The notes: generated by a model not told the origin, from the sequence alone. Shown: positions 7,336-17,260, counted from the first letter of the stretch. The stretch is DNA of 52,485 nucleotides from Leptospira sp. (GCA_009991425.1 JAACWH010000040.1:1-52485), one strand, 5' to 3'. Numbers and translations: made by a program.

Positions 7336-9012
7336 ATGACATCAGCAACCATCGGACTCGATAAATCCCTTGCAGAAGAAGTTCTTTCTTCTTCATCGAA
7401 AATCATCAAAGAAATTACCAATCGACTAGCTCAGAAATGTTCTGATGCAGGACGAGTATCCGTTCCTAAGATGGATGAGAACCAATTGGTTTTCTACCAA
7501 CTAGCATGGATGAAAGCAGAGCAAGAAATTGCTGAGCATTTTGTAAAATATGCTTGGGATACTTCTGCAGGAAGTAGTGATCTTGAACAAAAGATGGCAT
7601 TGGTTTTTGCAGCAGAAACAGTCTCACATATTCGTAGCGAGATTTCCCAAAGACCTAAAGAATACCAAATCACTATGGAAGAGATGGAGACTGCTCTATT
7701 CTCTGATAAAGTTAATTCATATATTGAAACTGCAATGGGAATTTCTAACTACTCAGAAATCGTAGATAAAATCCAAGAAAAAGGTCACTTTGGATCTTAT
7801 GGTCTTTCAGAAGATCATGAATCATTTAGAGAAGCATTTGAAGATTTTGCAAAAAACCAAGTAGCTCCTCACGCAGAACATGTTCATAGAAACGATGACA
7901 TGATCCCTGAAGAAATCATCCAAGGTCTTAGAGACATGGGTTGCTTCGGATTATGTATCCCAGAATCCTATGGTGGAATTCAACCTAATGATAAACCTGA
8001 CAACATATCTATGTTAGTTGTTACGGAAGAACTTTCTAGAGGTTCACTGGGACTCGCAGGATCATTGATCACTCGTCCAGAAATTTTATCGAAAGCACTT
8101 CTTAAAGGTGGAACCCAAGAACAAAAAGACAGATACCTTCCTAGAATCGCAACGGGCGAGCTCATGGGTGGAATCATGGTTACAGAGCCTAACTACGGTT
8201 CGGATGTTGCTGGTGTTTCTGTTACAGCAAAAGAAGTGGATGGTGGATTTGTCATCAATGGTGTTAAAACATGGTGTACTTTTGCTGGCTATGCAAATCT
8301 TCTTCTAATTCTATGTAGAACAGAAGCTGATCCTAATTTGAAGCACAAAGGACTTTCTATTCTACTTGCTGAGAAACCTTCTTTTGATGGACATGAATTC
8401 TCCTTCAAACAAGAAACGGGTGGAACTATACAAGGTAAAGCGATTGGAACGATCGGTTACCGTGGTATGCACTCTTTTGAAGTATCCTTTGAGGACTTCT
8501 TTGTTCCTAAAGAAAATCTTCTTGGTGGAGACGAAGGTCGAGGAAAAGGATTCTACTACCAGATGGAAGGTTTTGCAGGTGGGCGTATCCAGACTGCAGC
8601 TCGAGCCAATGGTGTGATGACAGCAGCGATGGAATCAGCTTACCGATATGCTCAAGAGCGAAAAGTATTCTCAAAGCCAATCTTTGATTATAACCTAACT
8701 AAGTATAAAATTGCTAAAATGGCAATGATCATCCAAGCTTCTCGCCAATATACAAATTATGTTGCGAAACTTTTAGATGAACACAAAGGTCAGATGGAAG
8801 CAACTTTGATTAAATTCTACGCTTCTAAGATTTCTGAATGGGTAACTCGTGAAGCCATGCAAATACATGGTGGAATGGGTTATGCGGAAGAGTATGCAGT
8901 ATCTCGTTACTTCGTTGATGCTAGAGTATTCTCTATCTTTGAGGGAGCTGAAGAAGTCATGGCACTTAGAGTAATCGCTAGAGACTTACTTGAGCAAGCA
9001 CTCAAAGGCTAA
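7336..9012 (+). CDS. Acyl-CoA dehydrogenase with N-terminal helical extension
   Basis: The protein has 558 residues, against about 380-400 for a normal acyl-CoA dehydrogenase. The catalytic core starts near residue 165 (EDHESFREAFEDFAKNQVAPHAE) and shows the usual CFGLCIPESYGG, MVTEPNYGSDVAG, FVINGVKTWCTFAGY and IHGGMGYAEEYAV blocks; SIFEGAEEVMALRV holds the probable catalytic Glu. It oxidises an acyl-CoA to the enoyl-CoA with FAD. The first ~160 residues are extra, mostly helical, and resemble the helical C-terminal part of the same family. A ribosome binding site AAGGAT precedes the ATG and a strong terminator follows the gene, so it is probably monocistronic. Confidence 0.9.
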   Translation: MTSATIGLDKSLAEEVLSSSSKIIKEITNRLAQKCSDAGRVSVPKMDENQLVFYQLAWMKAEQEIAEHFVKYAWDTSAGSSDLEQKMALVFAAETVSHIRSEISQRPKEYQITMEEMETALFSDKVNSYIETAMGISNYSEIVDKIQEKGHFGSYGLSEDHESFREAFEDFAKNQVAPHAEHVHRNDDMIPEEIIQGLRDMGCFGLCIPESYGGIQPNDKPDNISMLVVTEELSRGSLGLAGSLITRPEILSKALLKGGTQEQKDRYLPRIATGELMGGIMVTEPNYGSDVAGVSVTAKEVDGGFVINGVKTWCTFAGYANLLLILCRTEADPNLKHKGLSILLAEKPSFDGHEFSFKQETGGTIQGKAIGTIGYRGMHSFEVSFEDFFVPKENLLGGDEGRGKGFYYQMEGFAGGRIQTAARANGVMTAAMESAYRYAQERKVFSKPIFDYNLTKYKIAKMAMIIQASRQYTNYVAKLLDEHKGQMEATLIKFYASKISEWVTREAMQIHGGMGYAEEYAVSRYFVDARVFSIFEGAEEVMALRVIARDLLEQALKG

Positions 9013-9053
9013 ATAACAGAATCAAATTTTAAGTTATTTCTTAGCCTAAACCT

Positions 9054-9083
9054 AAAAAGGGAGCGAATTGCTCCCTTTTTTTA
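9054..9083 (+). terminator. Rho-independent terminator after the acyl-CoA dehydrogenase gene
   Basis: AAAAAGGGAGC (9054-9064) pairs perfectly with GCTCCCTTTTT (9070-9080) around a GAATT loop, and the T-run continues to 9082. It is the clearest terminator in the window. Confidence 0.93.
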
Positions 9084-9128
9084 TACCTTTAAATTGTGTT
9101 CCATAAATAGTTATTGATTTTTAAAAAA

Positions 9129-10736
9129 CTATTTTACATCCAAAACAATCATACATATATCATCTTCCATTTCATGATTTTGAATAAACTCATTCATCTT
9201 ATACATAAGTGCAGGTAGGAATTCTTTAATGGGAAGATTTGCAATTTGAATTAACTTATCGTTTAGTACTGATTCAAAGAATACTTTTGCATTATTCTCA
9301 TACTTAGCAGCTTCCAAAATTCCATCTGTGCAGAGAAGAAGTCGTGATCCCTTTTCTAAGATAAACTCTTGGTTAACATACGGTTTGTATTTTAAAAGCT
9401 TAGAGTTGCTAGAGAGAATTCCTAATGGGCGAGAAGATTTTGAAGAATCTAAATTACCTACCTTACCATTACGAATTAAATAAGGACTCGGATGTCCAGC
9501 TATAGAATAAACTAAGTCCTTTGTATCAGGATTATAAATTGCATAAAATGCAGTTACAAAACGTCCTGCACAGAAATCAATTATTGATTCGTTGAGAAAA
9601 CTTAATAGCATACCTGGATCCATCTTAAGATCCAAAGAAGCATTTTCAATTCCACTTTTTAACATTGCTGTAACAAATGCAGATGGCACACCATGTCCAG
9701 CAACATCGGAAATAAAAATTCCTATAGAATCATTTAGAGGAAAAATATCACAGAAATCTCCACCGATTTGTTCCAAAGGGCTATATATATATTCAATAAA
9801 CGGATAAAGGCTGTGGGAAGGAAGAAGTCTCGCTTGTATCTTAGCAGCCATTTCCATATCTCGATTCATGATTTCATTCTGGTGAATTAACTTTTGATTT
9901 TCTTTGTCCAGTAGGACTTTGATCATTGCCTTTTCTGTTGTATCAAAGAAGGAAAGACGGATAAAAGTTTCTTTTTCAAAATACTTTCTTCCAGAGACTA
10001 AACAGATTCTTTTAACTCCATTCTTTCCTATAATTTCAATCTCAACTTCATTTAGATTTATCCCAGAAAGAACCTTTTCAAAAAAATCAATCATTATTGG
10101 TCTTGAAGAATCACTTAAAAAATTATCAATAAAGGACTGACCTATTATCTTTTTCTTTGTTACACCTAGCCAATCAAGAAACGTAATATTTGCCTTAACT
10201 ACACTCAATTTATCATCAACTGAAGCATAACCAATCGGCGAATTATTGTACAAATCGTCCGATTCAATAAATTGATTTAATAATTGGAATTCTTTATCTT
10301 TTAAATTCTTTTTGATTTCATGATTTTCGTATAAGAGACTTATTTGATTGGCAAAAAATTTAAACTGAATTATCTGATCCTTTGTCAAAGAATCTTTATC
10401 TCTAAAAAAAATTGAAATAACTCCAATAAAATCTTCTGTGTGATTGCGAATAGAAATCCCTACAAAAAGCTTAAAAGCATTACTAGTAGAAGAGAAGTTG
10501 AGCAATGAAGTTTCGCTAATTTGCAATAAATCTAAATTTGATTCTTGAGTAAGCTGAACTAAGTGTAAAATGTCCTTACTATTTCTAAGTTCATTTTCAT
10601 CAAATCCATGAGTGTAAAAATCAGGAGCATTGTCAGATTGAGAAATGTAGAGTAGAACATGATCAGTCTTAAGTAATAAAGCCAAACTTTCTAAAACTTT
10701 TTCTTGGAATTCTAAATAATGCTTATTTTCGGTCAT
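9129..10736 (-). CDS. GAF-PAS-PP2C (SpoIIE-type) protein phosphatase
   Basis: The protein has 535 residues. Residues ~1-145 look like a GAF sensor domain, ~155-280 like a PAS domain (NSPIGYASVDDKLSVVKANITFLDWLG, then an RLSFFDTTEK end), and ~300-535 is a SpoIIE/RsbU-type PP2C phosphatase: MAAKIQARLLP, then GGDFCDI with the metal-binding Asp, then ISDVAGHGVPSAF, ending with DDICMIVL. There is no transmembrane segment, so it is cytoplasmic. Such enzymes usually dephosphorylate an anti-sigma-factor antagonist in partner-switching pathways; no such partner lies nearby. It is one of three phosphatases of this class here. Confidence 0.9.
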   Translation of the reverse strand: MTENKHYLEFQEKVLESLALLLKTDHVLLYISQSDNAPDFYTHGFDENELRNSKDILHLVQLTQESNLDLLQISETSLLNFSSTSNAFKLFVGISIRNHTEDFIGVISIFFRDKDSLTKDQIIQFKFFANQISLLYENHEIKKNLKDKEFQLLNQFIESDDLYNNSPIGYASVDDKLSVVKANITFLDWLGVTKKKIIGQSFIDNFLSDSSRPIMIDFFEKVLSGINLNEVEIEIIGKNGVKRICLVSGRKYFEKETFIRLSFFDTTEKAMIKVLLDKENQKLIHQNEIMNRDMEMAAKIQARLLPSHSLYPFIEYIYSPLEQIGGDFCDIFPLNDSIGIFISDVAGHGVPSAFVTAMLKSGIENASLDLKMDPGMLLSFLNESIIDFCAGRFVTAFYAIYNPDTKDLVYSIAGHPSPYLIRNGKVGNLDSSKSSRPLGILSSNSKLLKYKPYVNQEFILEKGSRLLLCTDGILEAAKYENNAKVFFESVLNDKLIQIANLPIKEFLPALMYKMNEFIQNHEMEDDICMIVLDVK

Positions 10737-10874
10737 ATAATAGTTGTATTAAAAATATTCCTAATCTTTTAAAATATATAAGTTAGGTCAAATTAAAAAT
10801 AAACTTTTGATTTTTTTGTGGTTAGGTAAGTTTAAATTATTTAAGGGAATAGATGTTGTTCCTAAAATAATTTT

Positions 10875-12065
10875 TCAAATGTAGTATGAAAAATTTAATA
10901 TTACTAAATTTTCTCGATCAAATGAATTGTTTGATTTATCGTTATAAATTTTATCCCAGGAAGAATTGTATTTCCCTTCTATCCTAAATTTCATTGTCTC
11001 TACCGGAATAAAATCTATATTTATTGAAGCTGATTCTAGGGAATATCCGTTTGCAGTATAAGTCTTCATAACTATTTCATTAGGATCATAAAATCCTTCT
11101 GCCCTTAATCCAAGTTTCCAGATTTCATTTAAATGAAAATAAAACTGAATTGCAAAACCTTCCCACCGAGAATAAGATTCTCTAGAAATATTTCTTTTGT
11201 AACTTTCTAATGTTGACAAATTATTCACCCAAGATACTAAAGGTTTCCTTTGAAATCCAATATCATAAATCAAATAGACTTCCCACCAATCATAGAACTT
11301 CCCTTTTAGATAAATATTATTAAAGTAACGAGTTTGTCGTTGTTCCTGATTAGGAGCTTCATTTCCAATAAAAGTACTATAAGTAATTAACCAATTTTTA
11401 CTTACTTTGTATTGTAATTCTGTACCTATAGCTTTATCAACATTAGTTTCTTTGAGCCTTTGCCATCCATTTAATATATAAAAAGAAAGCTTTAAGTCGT
11501 TTAAAGGATTCCAAACAATTCTCCCACCTGTTTCATAATAGGGAGAATTTTCAGCGACTAATGAGCGTGTGTAATTGAAATTTTGAAAAGAAATAGGAGA
11601 TTCACCACCAATATGAGAAGGAAAAATTCCAACATCCAACCACAAATTTTTTAATAGAGCATAACCTATCCAAGCTTGGTAGATAGGCTTATATTGATCT
11701 GGTTCTAGGGCATAGTTTGCTTGAACGTAAGTTCCAGCATGAATTCCTATAGCATAATGGTACGATTGAGATTCTTTAGATATATTTATTAAGGCGTGGT
11801 TTATCGAAAATTCATCCATTTGAATAGCTTGAGTTACATAAGGTCTTTTCTGTTCACGAAATCGAATTGATGATTTAGTATAGTATGAATCTAATCCAAC
11901 ATTGATTGTAGGAATATGATCTTCCAAAGAACCTTTAAGCTGAACATTATTAGTTAGATTCTTGGAAGTCTCAGGATTTTCATTTTCATCAGAGTATACA
12001 ACCTTAGAAAGTAAGAATAGAAAAATACAAAGGAAATAAATTTTAGATATTGAATTTTTCATCAT
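10875..12065 (-). CDS. Putative beta-barrel porin (OmpL/BBP2-like)
   Basis: The protein has 396 residues. A signal peptide covers about the first 25 (SKIYFLCIFLFLLSKVVYS). The mature protein is a run of amphipathic strands with segments typical of the putative beta-barrel porin-2 family: YQAWIGYALLKNLWLDVGIFPSHIG and the NFNYTRSLVAENSPYYETG block. It ends in LNFSYYI, an aromatic-rich terminal strand. It probably forms an outer-membrane channel. Only 20 bases separate its start from that of the divergent membrane protein gene, so the two promoters must overlap or lie inside coding sequence. Confidence 0.78.
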   Translation of the reverse strand: MMKNSISKIYFLCIFLFLLSKVVYSDENENPETSKNLTNNVQLKGSLEDHIPTINVGLDSYYTKSSIRFREQKRPYVTQAIQMDEFSINHALINISKESQSYHYAIGIHAGTYVQANYALEPDQYKPIYQAWIGYALLKNLWLDVGIFPSHIGGESPISFQNFNYTRSLVAENSPYYETGGRIVWNPLNDLKLSFYILNGWQRLKETNVDKAIGTELQYKVSKNWLITYSTFIGNEAPNQEQRQTRYFNNIYLKGKFYDWWEVYLIYDIGFQRKPLVSWVNNLSTLESYKRNISRESYSRWEGFAIQFYFHLNEIWKLGLRAEGFYDPNEIVMKTYTANGYSLESASINIDFIPVETMKFRIEGKYNSSWDKIYNDKSNNSFDRENLVILNFSYYI

Positions 12066-12085
12066 AACTCATTAGAAAGTATATA

Positions 12086-14335
12086 ATGCTTTCATTAAGT
12101 AAAATCAGCAATAAATATATTATCTTTTCAATATCCATTGCTGCAGTAGTATTTAAATTCTCTAGTATTGCAACTTTATATGATTACCAGACATGGGATG
12201 GACCTGGACACAAAGTACTTCTAAATATTTTTATTAAACTATCATCGCAATTTCTTGCAGAAGGATATGTAGATGATTGGTTTGGAGGGTTTCCTGCCTT
12301 TAGATACTATCCATCCTTTTTCGCTTTCTTAGGAAGCTTACCATTTCACCTAGGTTTTGATATAGATACTTCACTTCGACTATCTATTTGGCTAACTGCA
12401 TTGATATTAATAGCAGGATATTATTATTTTGCCTCGACCTTTTTAAATAGTATACTTAGTTTCTCAGCTTTGTTTTTATACCTAAGTTTCCAAGGGCCGC
12501 CCACTTTAGGCTCATCATTTGCTGGAATATGGGGTGGGAATTTTCCTTCTTTACTTGGTACAGGTCTCTCGTTCTTTTCATTAGGTTCACTTCTACGAAT
12601 CCATTTAAAATCCGAAAAGATTGATTATGCCAATCTTTGTTTCTTTTTCTTTAGTTTATGCCTTCTTGGCTTCACACATTATTTAAACTTTATATTTACA
12701 TATTTAATTGTTAGCATTTATATAATTATATTTTTTCTAAAAATATTTCTTGATGATTCTAAACAAAATAAAATTTCTAAAAATGCATTTGGTATATTAT
12801 TAGTTTCATTCTTTGCATTAATTGTAGTCTTACCATCTTTCTATGGACCCATTTTTCAATCATCTGAATCCTCAGGAGAAACATTATTAGTTATATATCC
12901 ATTTATAGAAAATATATTAGGAATTAATACTTCGTCCAATCAGGTAAATGAAATATTAATATCACCTGTGAAATTAATTCCTCTCTTCTTGTCTGTGGGA
13001 ATTATATTTTTCAAAAGAGTGAATTATAAATATACATTTTTAATTTTATCTTATGTTTGTTTATTTATTATAAGCCAAGATCTTTCTGTTCCCAAAATTC
13101 TGTTTTTCTCTAATATTCATTTTTATAGAGCCTGGGACATTTTTCTAGGAATCCATTTCATAGTTTCTATGATAGGACTTTCACAAGTTTTCAAAAAATA
13201 CAACCTAGAAAATACCATTTTCGCCTTATCAGTGATATGTCTATTTTTCCTTGGTTATAAATATAAAGACAATAACTTTGATTCAAATATTTACAAAAAA
13301 TGGAACAACGAAATTTCACAATATAAGTTTAATGAAAATGAATATGTCTTTATAGAAGAAACAACTAAGTTTCCTTGGGATCATTCTCCACATAAAGCTC
13401 TTAGCTGGATGCAATCTCGTAAAATAAATACAGTAAATGGCCTAATGGTTGAGTCAAGCTGGACTCCCTATGTAAATCGCCTTTATATTCCCTTTCGAAA
13501 TAATTTTAATTTTATATGGGGTCATCAAGATCCATATATCACATATGAATTAGAAAAGCCAAGCCTTGAGACTACAATAGAATATTTAAACAAAAGAAAT
13601 ATAACAAAGGTTATAAGCAAAACACAAGTATTTGACAACGATATCCAAAGTTTAATTACCATAGATTCTGATTATAATGTTCAACTTACGAAGAAAGATA
13701 CTTCAGACTCAAATATTACGATACATTCAATAATTCAAAATAATTCGAATTCACTTAAGAAAGAACCATTTATTATTGGGTTAATAAGAGAAAGTACAAT
13801 TTTAAATTATACAGATAAAAAAAAGCCAATAGATTTTTTTATTGAATCATTTAAATTGCAAAATGAATTCCCTAAGGACTCCATTTTTATAGATTTAGAT
13901 GCATATTGGAAATCAAAACAAATTTTGAAATATTCAATTCCATTTCATAAAGTAATTATTTATAGCTCTGATAGATTTAAAGTTAAAGAAGAATTGACGC
14001 TTAAGGAATGGGACAAATTCATTTTTGATAATAACAAGAGAATATTTCCAAATTTAGAAAGTTATAAAAAATCAAGAGACAATTGTGAAGCAAATCTTAT
14101 AAACCAAAGCTATTTCCCAGATTTATACTTAGATTCTATTTCTAAAAATCTAATGTTTAGAACACATTTTAACCAAACTCTAGTTTGTGGATTAGAAAAA
14201 GAAAAACTAAATTTCCAGGAACTACATTTTCAATTCCCAATATTATTAGGTAGATTGAAATTTTTATTAATGATTTTCATTTCCTTTTTCTGGTTGGTAT
14301 CTGGGTTTGCTTTATTTAAAAAAACGAATGCATGA
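12086..14335 (+). CDS. Large multi-pass membrane protein, GT-C-like (PTPS-related family)
   Basis: The protein has 749 residues: about ten or more hydrophobic helices in the first ~400, then a ~300-residue hydrophilic part, then one C-terminal helix (LLMIFISFFWLVSGFALF). The first external loop holds TWDGPGHK (Asp38, His42) and GYVDDWFGGFPAFRYYPSF, a layout like the PTPS-related membrane family and GT-C glycosyltransferases, which use acidic residues in this loop to handle lipid-linked sugars. This suggests transfer of a sugar onto an envelope component, but the substrate is unknown. Its 3' end overlaps the convergent membrane protein gene by 106 bases. Confidence 0.75.
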   Translation: MLSLSKISNKYIIFSISIAAVVFKFSSIATLYDYQTWDGPGHKVLLNIFIKLSSQFLAEGYVDDWFGGFPAFRYYPSFFAFLGSLPFHLGFDIDTSLRLSIWLTALILIAGYYYFASTFLNSILSFSALFLYLSFQGPPTLGSSFAGIWGGNFPSLLGTGLSFFSLGSLLRIHLKSEKIDYANLCFFFFSLCLLGFTHYLNFIFTYLIVSIYIIIFFLKIFLDDSKQNKISKNAFGILLVSFFALIVVLPSFYGPIFQSSESSGETLLVIYPFIENILGINTSSNQVNEILISPVKLIPLFLSVGIIFFKRVNYKYTFLILSYVCLFIISQDLSVPKILFFSNIHFYRAWDIFLGIHFIVSMIGLSQVFKKYNLENTIFALSVICLFFLGYKYKDNNFDSNIYKKWNNEISQYKFNENEYVFIEETTKFPWDHSPHKALSWMQSRKINTVNGLMVESSWTPYVNRLYIPFRNNFNFIWGHQDPYITYELEKPSLETTIEYLNKRNITKVISKTQVFDNDIQSLITIDSDYNVQLTKKDTSDSNITIHSIIQNNSNSLKKEPFIIGLIRESTILNYTDKKKPIDFFIESFKLQNEFPKDSIFIDLDAYWKSKQILKYSIPFHKVIIYSSDRFKVKEELTLKEWDKFIFDNNKRIFPNLESYKKSRDNCEANLINQSYFPDLYLDSISKNLMFRTHFNQTLVCGLEKEKLNFQELHFQFPILLGRLKFLLMIFISFFWLVSGFALFKKTNA

Positions 14336-15732
14336 TTAAAAATATATTTTAATTCCCAAGCAGGATTTTTAATCATATGATTTAATATTTCACGACTCTC
14401 ACTCTCTGGAAATATAATAGCAGTATTATATCCTAGATAAATTGGAATATTAGAATTATCTTCCATAGGCTTATGCCAAAATTTTTGAATTAGGCTATAT
14501 CTTTCTTTATCATTTGCAAAAGAATATAAAGGATTTAATCCAAATGTATAGATTTTATTTGGACATTCATAAACAAATTCCTGAAACTTATCCCAATTGA
14601 GCCAAATATTATTATCAATGGCGAGCTTTCGACAAAGAAAAGAAGCATATTCTCGTTTTCCATTATTTTGAGATTTTAACTGTTCATATACTCCTGAACC
14701 TAAGAGAGAGGTTCCTATTAAAGCGATTGGTAAAAACATTTGTTTTGAAAATGGTAAATCCAAATTAGCCCGAAATTTTTCAGATGAAGCAATCCAAAGA
14801 AAACCGATAGGAACAGTCCACTCTATAGATTTAGTAGTAGTATAAGATGCAATCAAACCAATAAAAAAAAGAAATGCTAAATTCTTATCAGAATCCTTAA
14901 AATGTATGATTCCAATTATTAGAATTACTACAAAAGAAATTAAAAAGAGTTGGGTATCTGGAGAAGCCCATTCTGCAATTTTTTCTAAACCATCAGGTTG
15001 AAAGATTTGTAAGACCCATTCAATATAAAATATCTTGAATTGATTTGGGAAGGAAGGATGAAAAATTAAACCTGATAGAAATCCAAATAAAGAATAAGAA
15101 AAAGGTCTCCATAATAGATTTTTCTTTTTGCTTAGAAAGAATGTAACAAATAAATCAATTGTGGAAAAAACAATAATCAATGGTGACAAAGGATAAGACC
15201 AAACCGAAATAAAAGCTAACAAAAATAATATTTTATTCGATTGTTTTTTCCAAAAATAATAGTAAAGAAAAAATAAAGGCAAAAAAAGTAGCAAGCCTTT
15301 AGCGAATAAAAATCTACCAGTGAATCCATAAGAGCCAAATAAAAATAATAAAGTAAATCCTATGATTTGAGATGTTGTCTTTAGCTTATGAATCCACAAA
15401 AAAACAACTACACTCAATGCTACTAAAATTGAAATTATAAGTTTGACAGGAATCCAATTTTGAAGCCTAAGAACTTGGTGAAATAATAAGTGAGTATCAC
15501 CAAATGAATTCTTAAATAGCCAATCATGACCCCAAGTAAGGATTTCAACTTTTCCATATTCAGAGTATATTTTAGCAACCGCTAAATGATAATATAAATC
15601 TGGATCCATTAAAGAATCATTAATATTTAAAAGAAAATAAAAGTATATAGTAGTTAATAGAAAGACAATGCTTAAAAAAATACTCAGAAATGAAAAGTAT
15701 TTAGTATTAATACCCACCCCACTCGAAATCAT
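14230..15732 (-). CDS. Multi-pass membrane protein with GT-C-like DxD loop
   Basis: From the chosen start the protein has 500 residues. It begins with a transmembrane helix (FLSIFLSIVFLLTTIYFYFL), followed by a loop with MDPDLYYHL at residues 42-50, which resembles the first catalytic motif of STT3/AglB-type GT-C transferases. About ten further helices and a ~120-residue soluble tail follow. An open frame extends to 15831, but that part is charged and lies inside the preceding gene; the ATG at 15732 already overlaps that gene's end by 26 bases and a GTG at 15717 is also possible. It is the downstream partner of the beta-propeller lipoprotein. Sugar transfer is inferred. Confidence 0.75.
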   Translation of the reverse strand: MISSGVGINTKYFSFLSIFLSIVFLLTTIYFYFLLNINDSLMDPDLYYHLAVAKIYSEYGKVEILTWGHDWLFKNSFGDTHLLFHQVLRLQNWIPVKLIISILVALSVVVFLWIHKLKTTSQIIGFTLLFLFGSYGFTGRFLFAKGLLLFLPLFFLYYYFWKKQSNKILFLLAFISVWSYPLSPLIIVFSTIDLFVTFFLSKKKNLLWRPFSYSLFGFLSGLIFHPSFPNQFKIFYIEWVLQIFQPDGLEKIAEWASPDTQLFLISFVVILIIGIIHFKDSDKNLAFLFFIGLIASYTTTKSIEWTVPIGFLWIASSEKFRANLDLPFSKQMFLPIALIGTSLLGSGVYEQLKSQNNGKREYASFLCRKLAIDNNIWLNWDKFQEFVYECPNKIYTFGLNPLYSFANDKERYSLIQKFWHKPMEDNSNIPIYLGYNTAIIFPESESREILNHMIKNPAWELKYIFNHAFVFLNKANPDTNQKKEMKIINKNFNLPNNIGN

Positions 15733-17260
15733 CAAAATTCGAAGTACGAGTGATCGAAGTAGACGGTGACGTATTGATACTACCATCTGATTTGATTTTG
15801 TGAATAAAAAGGCTAGAACATGGTGGCCCACAAGTTGTCACTCCCACTAGAATAGCAAGGTATTTTCCATCTGGGCTAACTTTTATATTCCTAACCATAT
15901 TAGAATTAATAATATCGTAGGAAAATAGTTCTGAAATACTTTCAGAACTTAAATCATGTTTTAATCCTTTGATTCTAACTTGCCCACCCAATATACCAGC
16001 TAAGTAATAGTAACGATCATTGGGGTGGGCAATAAATCGTTGGTAAGATTCTCCCACATTTGGTAAATCGAAATATGTATCCACTTGTCCAAGTGTACCA
16101 TCTGATCTTGTATCTCTTCGTAATATTTTGTTAACTTTAAAATTATTGGCTCCAGGAAGGTTAGTATGAGTAGCTGTATATAAATATGGTTTTAATTTTG
16201 ATTTCAAATGAATTCTGGTTCGATTGGTAAGATCCAATTCAGTTTGAGTAGCAATCGCAGTTAAATTCCCATCAGAATTTAATCTATATGGTATAATATC
16301 TGAATTAGCTGCTATAGCACTCGTTATGTACATATAATCCCCATTAGGAGATAAGACAGTATATGCTGAGCATAATCCTCCGAAAGGCCCAGTAGATGAA
16401 CCTATTGCCCCATTTGAATCATAAGCGAATGTGTAATATGCATCACTGCTTCCATTTCGAGCAAGAAATCGATCTTGATTTGGTATGCTAATCAATTCTC
16501 GTATATTGGTGAATCCAACAAAAGGAGATCCTGCAACTTCACTAACTCCGGCTGAGGAGTTCACACGAAAACTCCTTAAATCGGTTACATTTTCTTTGTT
16601 AAAGAAAATATATTTATTATCTCTAGAGCGAACTAATCTTGAAGATGTTGTTGGCAACCCTACCGCAATTGGATTCTCTAAACCGACTATACCCGATGTC
16701 GTGTTGAATAAATAGGAACTTACAAAATTTTCTGCTCCAACACTAGAGTTTCCTGAAAGTATAATAGCTCCTGGCTTTACATCTGTAGAAAGAAGTTTAA
16801 AAGTATATGAAAGGGTCGTTACGGACGGTGAAGTAATATTCAGATTAAACTTCCATTCATTGGTCAAATTTGAATCCGGTAATGTAATTACAGATACATT
16901 TTGTTCGAAACCTACTGGCAATACGTCTGGAAAATTTGAAGAAGCCTGAAGATCAATTGTACCGATTGAGGTAGTTTCTATACTATAGCCATTAGTTTTA
17001 TCAATCGAAATATTTTCGGTTCCAGTAACTTTTAGAATGATATCGGATGTCTTCTTAACAAAGGCTTGGGAAGATCCTAACTCGATAGTGGATCCAGGTT
17101 TATATTCTGCACCGTTATAAATAATGGAAAGCTCTATAGGAGGTCTTATTAAACTTCTTAATAGTAGACTTATAAATGTTGTTTCTGTGGGGGATTGCAA
17201 TTCGGGAAGATTACAAACTATAAGCGACATAAGTGTTGAAACAGCTAAGAATTTTTTCAT
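15707..17260 (-). CDS. Lipoprotein with beta-propeller (lactonase-like) domain
   Basis: The ATG at 17260 was chosen because a purine-rich AGGGGG lies seven bases upstream and a short signal peptide with a lipobox (SLIVC, Cys16) follows; the longer frame adds 11 unlikely residues. The mature part starts with a ~140-residue Ig-like or linker region and then shows propeller blade repeats: DSNGAIGSS, NSDGNLTAI, RSDGTLGQV and KSDGSINTS, alternating with SPNGDYMYI, HPNDRYYYL and SPDGKYLAI. This is the pattern of YncE/lactonase-type seven-bladed propellers. It is probably anchored in the envelope; no enzymatic role is shown. Its 3' end overlaps the GT-C-like gene. Confidence 0.8.
   Translation of the reverse strand: MKKFLAVSTLMSLIVCNLPELQSPTETTFISLLLRSLIRPPIELSIIYNGAEYKPGSTIELGSSQAFVKKTSDIILKVTGTENISIDKTNGYSIETTSIGTIDLQASSNFPDVLPVGFEQNVSVITLPDSNLTNEWKFNLNITSPSVTTLSYTFKLLSTDVKPGAIILSGNSSVGAENFVSSYLFNTTSGIVGLENPIAVGLPTTSSRLVRSRDNKYIFFNKENVTDLRSFRVNSSAGVSEVAGSPFVGFTNIRELISIPNQDRFLARNGSSDAYYTFAYDSNGAIGSSTGPFGGLCSAYTVLSPNGDYMYITSAIAANSDIIPYRLNSDGNLTAIATQTELDLTNRTRIHLKSKLKPYLYTATHTNLPGANNFKVNKILRRDTRSDGTLGQVDTYFDLPNVGESYQRFIAHPNDRYYYLAGILGGQVRIKGLKHDLSSESISELFSYDIINSNMVRNIKVSPDGKYLAILVGVTTCGPPCSSLFIHKIKSDGSINTSPSTSITRTSNFDDFEWGGY

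Noticed and set aside
15733..15831. Longer N-terminus for the minus-strand GT-C-like protein
   Set aside because: The extra 33 residues are charged and lie fully within the lipoprotein gene; no ribosome binding site is seen before the longer start.
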